Shown here: positions 6,246 through 7,171 of the stretch, piece after piece | Layout of the letters: each line of letters begins with the position of its first letter | Numbering within the stretch: the stretch's first letter is position 1 | Assembly: GCA_030824835.1 (NCBI GenBank) | Contig: JAPJRA010000170.1 | Coordinates: 1-7,171, forward strand | Origin: Geminicoccaceae bacterium | GTDB taxonomy: Bacteria; Pseudomonadota; Alphaproteobacteria; Geminicoccales; Geminicoccaceae | Direction: 5' to 3' | DNA: 7,171 nucleotides | Notes under the pieces: generated by a model | Databases searched by the model: none | Seen by the model: the letters and a program-made list of their open reading frames with translations, nothing else | What the model was told of the DNA's origin: nothing | Position numbers and translations under genes: made by a program

Positions 6246-6989
6246 TCAGTTGGGTGCCGCTGCCGGCGCGGTGTCGGGCCGCTTGATCAGCACATAGCCC
6301 CGTGTCCGATTCTCGTTGTCGGAATCGGTCGTGTCCATGGCCGCGAACAACTCCGGCGCCCTGACCCAGACCGGCGGATATTTGTAGCGCGACACGTCAA
6401 GAATCAGAAATCGGTCCGTCTCGGCGTCGTAGGCCGCCAGCGGAGAGATGTGACCGCCGCGCTCCTGACCGATCGCCTTGCGCAGGTAGTTGATGATGAC
6501 GAACTGGCCATCCCTGCTGAGATAATCGCGAGCACTCGCTCGGAACGAATCAACGGTGGCATCAGCGGCGTGATGGACTTCGACCACGACAGGCTGTGCC
6601 GCCAGGATGCCGCCTAGCTGATCCAGTGTCATGCCCTGCTTGGCGAGTACCTCGCGTGGCAGGATCCGGTCGGTTCGTTCGTCAAGCAGGTTGTCTTGCG
6701 TGAAGGTGTGGTAAGGGTCGTACTCTGGCACGGCCGGAGCCGGCAGCTGAAGAGCGTTCAGTACCATGACCATGCTGGCGACACCGCAATAGGCCTGCGT
6801 CTTCTGGGTCACGAAGTTGCTGCTGAGCGGAATGAAGGCTTCGAACGCGTCGCTGTCGTGAAGGAGTTGCTCGCCTTGAACCGAACGCAGGTCGATCAGG
6901 CTGTCCGGAAGGGGAAGTGTCTGTGCGTGGGCGCTGCCGGCCAGGAGGCAGACCACGACGGTGGCGGCGCGCAGGCCACGGTTCAGCAT
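6246..6989 (-). CDS. Phytochelatin-synthase family protein, exported, papain-like fold
   Basis: A 247-residue member of the phytochelatin synthase family (Pfam PF05023). Plant enzymes join gamma-Glu-Cys units of glutathione; the half-size bacterial forms, such as that of Nostoc, mostly remove the glycine of glutathione. The expected catalytic triad is visible: Cys68 in QAYCGVASM, His180 in GGHISPLAAYD, and Asp198 in FLILDVSRY. Residues 1-22 are a signal peptide (MLNRGLRAA, then VVVCLLAGSAHA, with cleavage likely before Gln23), so it should act in the periplasm. ATG 6987-6989 is chosen because GGGAG (plus 6996-7000) lies six bases upstream and the signal peptide then begins normally; the longer frame to 7052 spoils it. 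There is no plant-like C-terminal cysteine-rich domain. It is divergent from the exported protein at the right edge and lies upstream of the Crp/Fnr gene. Heavy-metal response or glutathione turnover are both possible roles. Confidence 0.9.
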   Translation of the reverse strand: MLNRGLRAATVVVCLLAGSAHAQTLPLPDSLIDLRSVQGEQLLHDSDAFEAFIPLSSNFVTQKTQAYCGVASMVMVLNALQLPAPAVPEYDPYHTFTQDNLLDERTDRILPREVLAKQGMTLDQLGGILAAQPVVVEVHHAADATVDSFRASARDYLSRDGQFVIINYLRKAIGQERGGHISPLAAYDAETDRFLILDVSRYKYPPVWVRAPELFAAMDTTDSDNENRTRGYVLIKRPDTAPAAAPN

Positions 6990-7052
6990 GAGGTTCTCCC
7001 GCTGTCGAAACACCAGCTGGGTTATGACATATCGGCTCGTCCGGCGCCGCAA
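6990..7052. promoter_or_regulatory. Divergent promoter region between the phytochelatin-synthase gene and the right-edge gene
   Basis: This 63-base gap must hold the start signals for the leftward six-gene run and probably for the rightward gene. GGGAG of the leftward gene is at 6996-7000. AT-richer bases at 7021-7032 (GTTATGACATAT) could serve as a -10 region for either direction, but I see no good -35 match. The right end overlaps the 16-bp palindrome. Confidence 0.4.
6996..7000 (-). promoter_or_regulatory. Ribosome binding site of the phytochelatin-synthase gene
   Basis: GGGAG on the minus strand, six bases before ATG 6989. It decides this start over the longer frame. Confidence 0.65.
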
Positions 7053-7060
7053 TTGCGGCG
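7045..7060. promoter_or_regulatory. Perfect 16-bp palindrome, candidate operator
   Basis: CGCCGCAATTGCGGCG reads the same on both strands with no mismatch. It lies in the divergent promoter region and covers the proposed TTG start (7053-7055) of the rightward gene. As DNA it could bind a dimeric regulator. As rightward mRNA it could fold into a 6-bp stem with an AATT loop hiding the start codon. Confidence 0.45.
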
Positions 7061-7171
7061 GGTCCGGTGGGAGTTTGCCGTCGTTGCGGTGGTGCTGACC
7101 CTCGCGCTGTCGGTGAAGGCGCAGGACGCGCCTCCGCCTGAGGGACCCAGCGGCTGGGTCGACAAGCAGTC
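7053..7171 (+). CDS. Exported protein, N-terminus only; possibly gamma-glutamyltransferase
   Basis: The open frame runs to the right edge. From TTG 7053 it gives MRRVRWEFAVVAVVLTLAL, then SVKA and QDAPPPEGPSGWVDKQ. That is a textbook signal peptide, with a basic start, a hydrophobic core and cleavage likely after Lys-Ala, before Gln24, leaving only about 16 residues of mature protein visible. No in-frame ATG or GTG lies between the upstream gene and this TTG, and the GTGs further in would destroy the signal peptide. There is no clear ribosome site, so the start is tentative. The mature beginning, with SGWVDKQ, recalls the N-terminus of bacterial gamma-glutamyltransferases, exported enzymes that split the gamma-glutamyl bond of glutathione. 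The divergent phytochelatin-synthase gene makes that attractive, but the visible piece is too short to be sure. Confidence 0.5.
   Translation, partial: MRRVRWEFAVVAVVLTLALSVKAQDAPPPEGPSGWVDKQ

Noticed and set aside
6990..7052. Exact -35/-10 promoter calls for the divergent genes
   Set aside because: TTGCGG and TATGTC or CATAAC can be paired only with poor spacing (15 or 20 bases), so no specific promoter was annotated.
1..7171. CRISPR array, tRNA, rRNA, insertion sequence or phage attachment site
   Set aside because: No regularly spaced repeats, cloverleaf or rRNA-like stretches, transposase motifs or terminal inverted repeats were seen on either strand.

Overview
The window is GC-rich and gene-dense, with small Shine-Dalgarno-led genes and short gaps. 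It looks like a proteobacterial chromosome, probably from a Beta- or Gammaproteobacterium that handles reduced sulfur; no rRNA, tRNA or other taxonomic marker is present to settle this. No insertion sequence, CRISPR array or RNA gene was recognised.

Layout. (1) Positions 1-2065, minus strand: the N-terminal 688 codons of a large molybdopterin oxidoreductase that closely resembles SoeA, the catalytic subunit of cytoplasmic sulfite dehydrogenase. Its C-terminus, and any soeB/soeC, lie beyond the left edge. (2) Positions about 2228-3715, plus strand: a decayed ClC-type chloride channel gene that changes frame three times, has an in-frame TAA and lacks the family's N-terminus. (3) Positions 3836-6989, minus strand: six genes in a row. 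In transcription order these are a secreted phytochelatin-synthase-like protein, a cysteine-containing Crp/Fnr regulator, a 65-aa DUF2892 membrane protein, two half-size YeeE/YedE permease subunits, and a small cupin. The DUF2892 gene and the two permease genes are joined by ATGA overlaps. (4) From about 7053 to the right edge, plus strand and divergent from the phytochelatin synthase: the first codons of an exported protein, possibly a gamma-glutamyltransferase.

How the parts may fit (inference): the YeeE/YedE pair would import thiosulfate or another sulfur compound. The DUF2892 and cupin proteins accompany it. The Crp/Fnr protein, with two cysteines in a Cys-x5-Cys arrangement, could sense a sulfur or redox signal and control the cluster. 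SoeA would oxidise sulfite to sulfate. The phytochelatin-synthase-like protein and the possible gamma-glutamyltransferase would act on glutathione or related thiols in the periplasm. The ClC gene is a relic.

Points worth a second look are the ClC relic, a perfect 16-bp palindrome in the divergent promoter region, a palindrome plus hairpin at the regulator's stop codon, and the thiol-linked gene neighbourhood.
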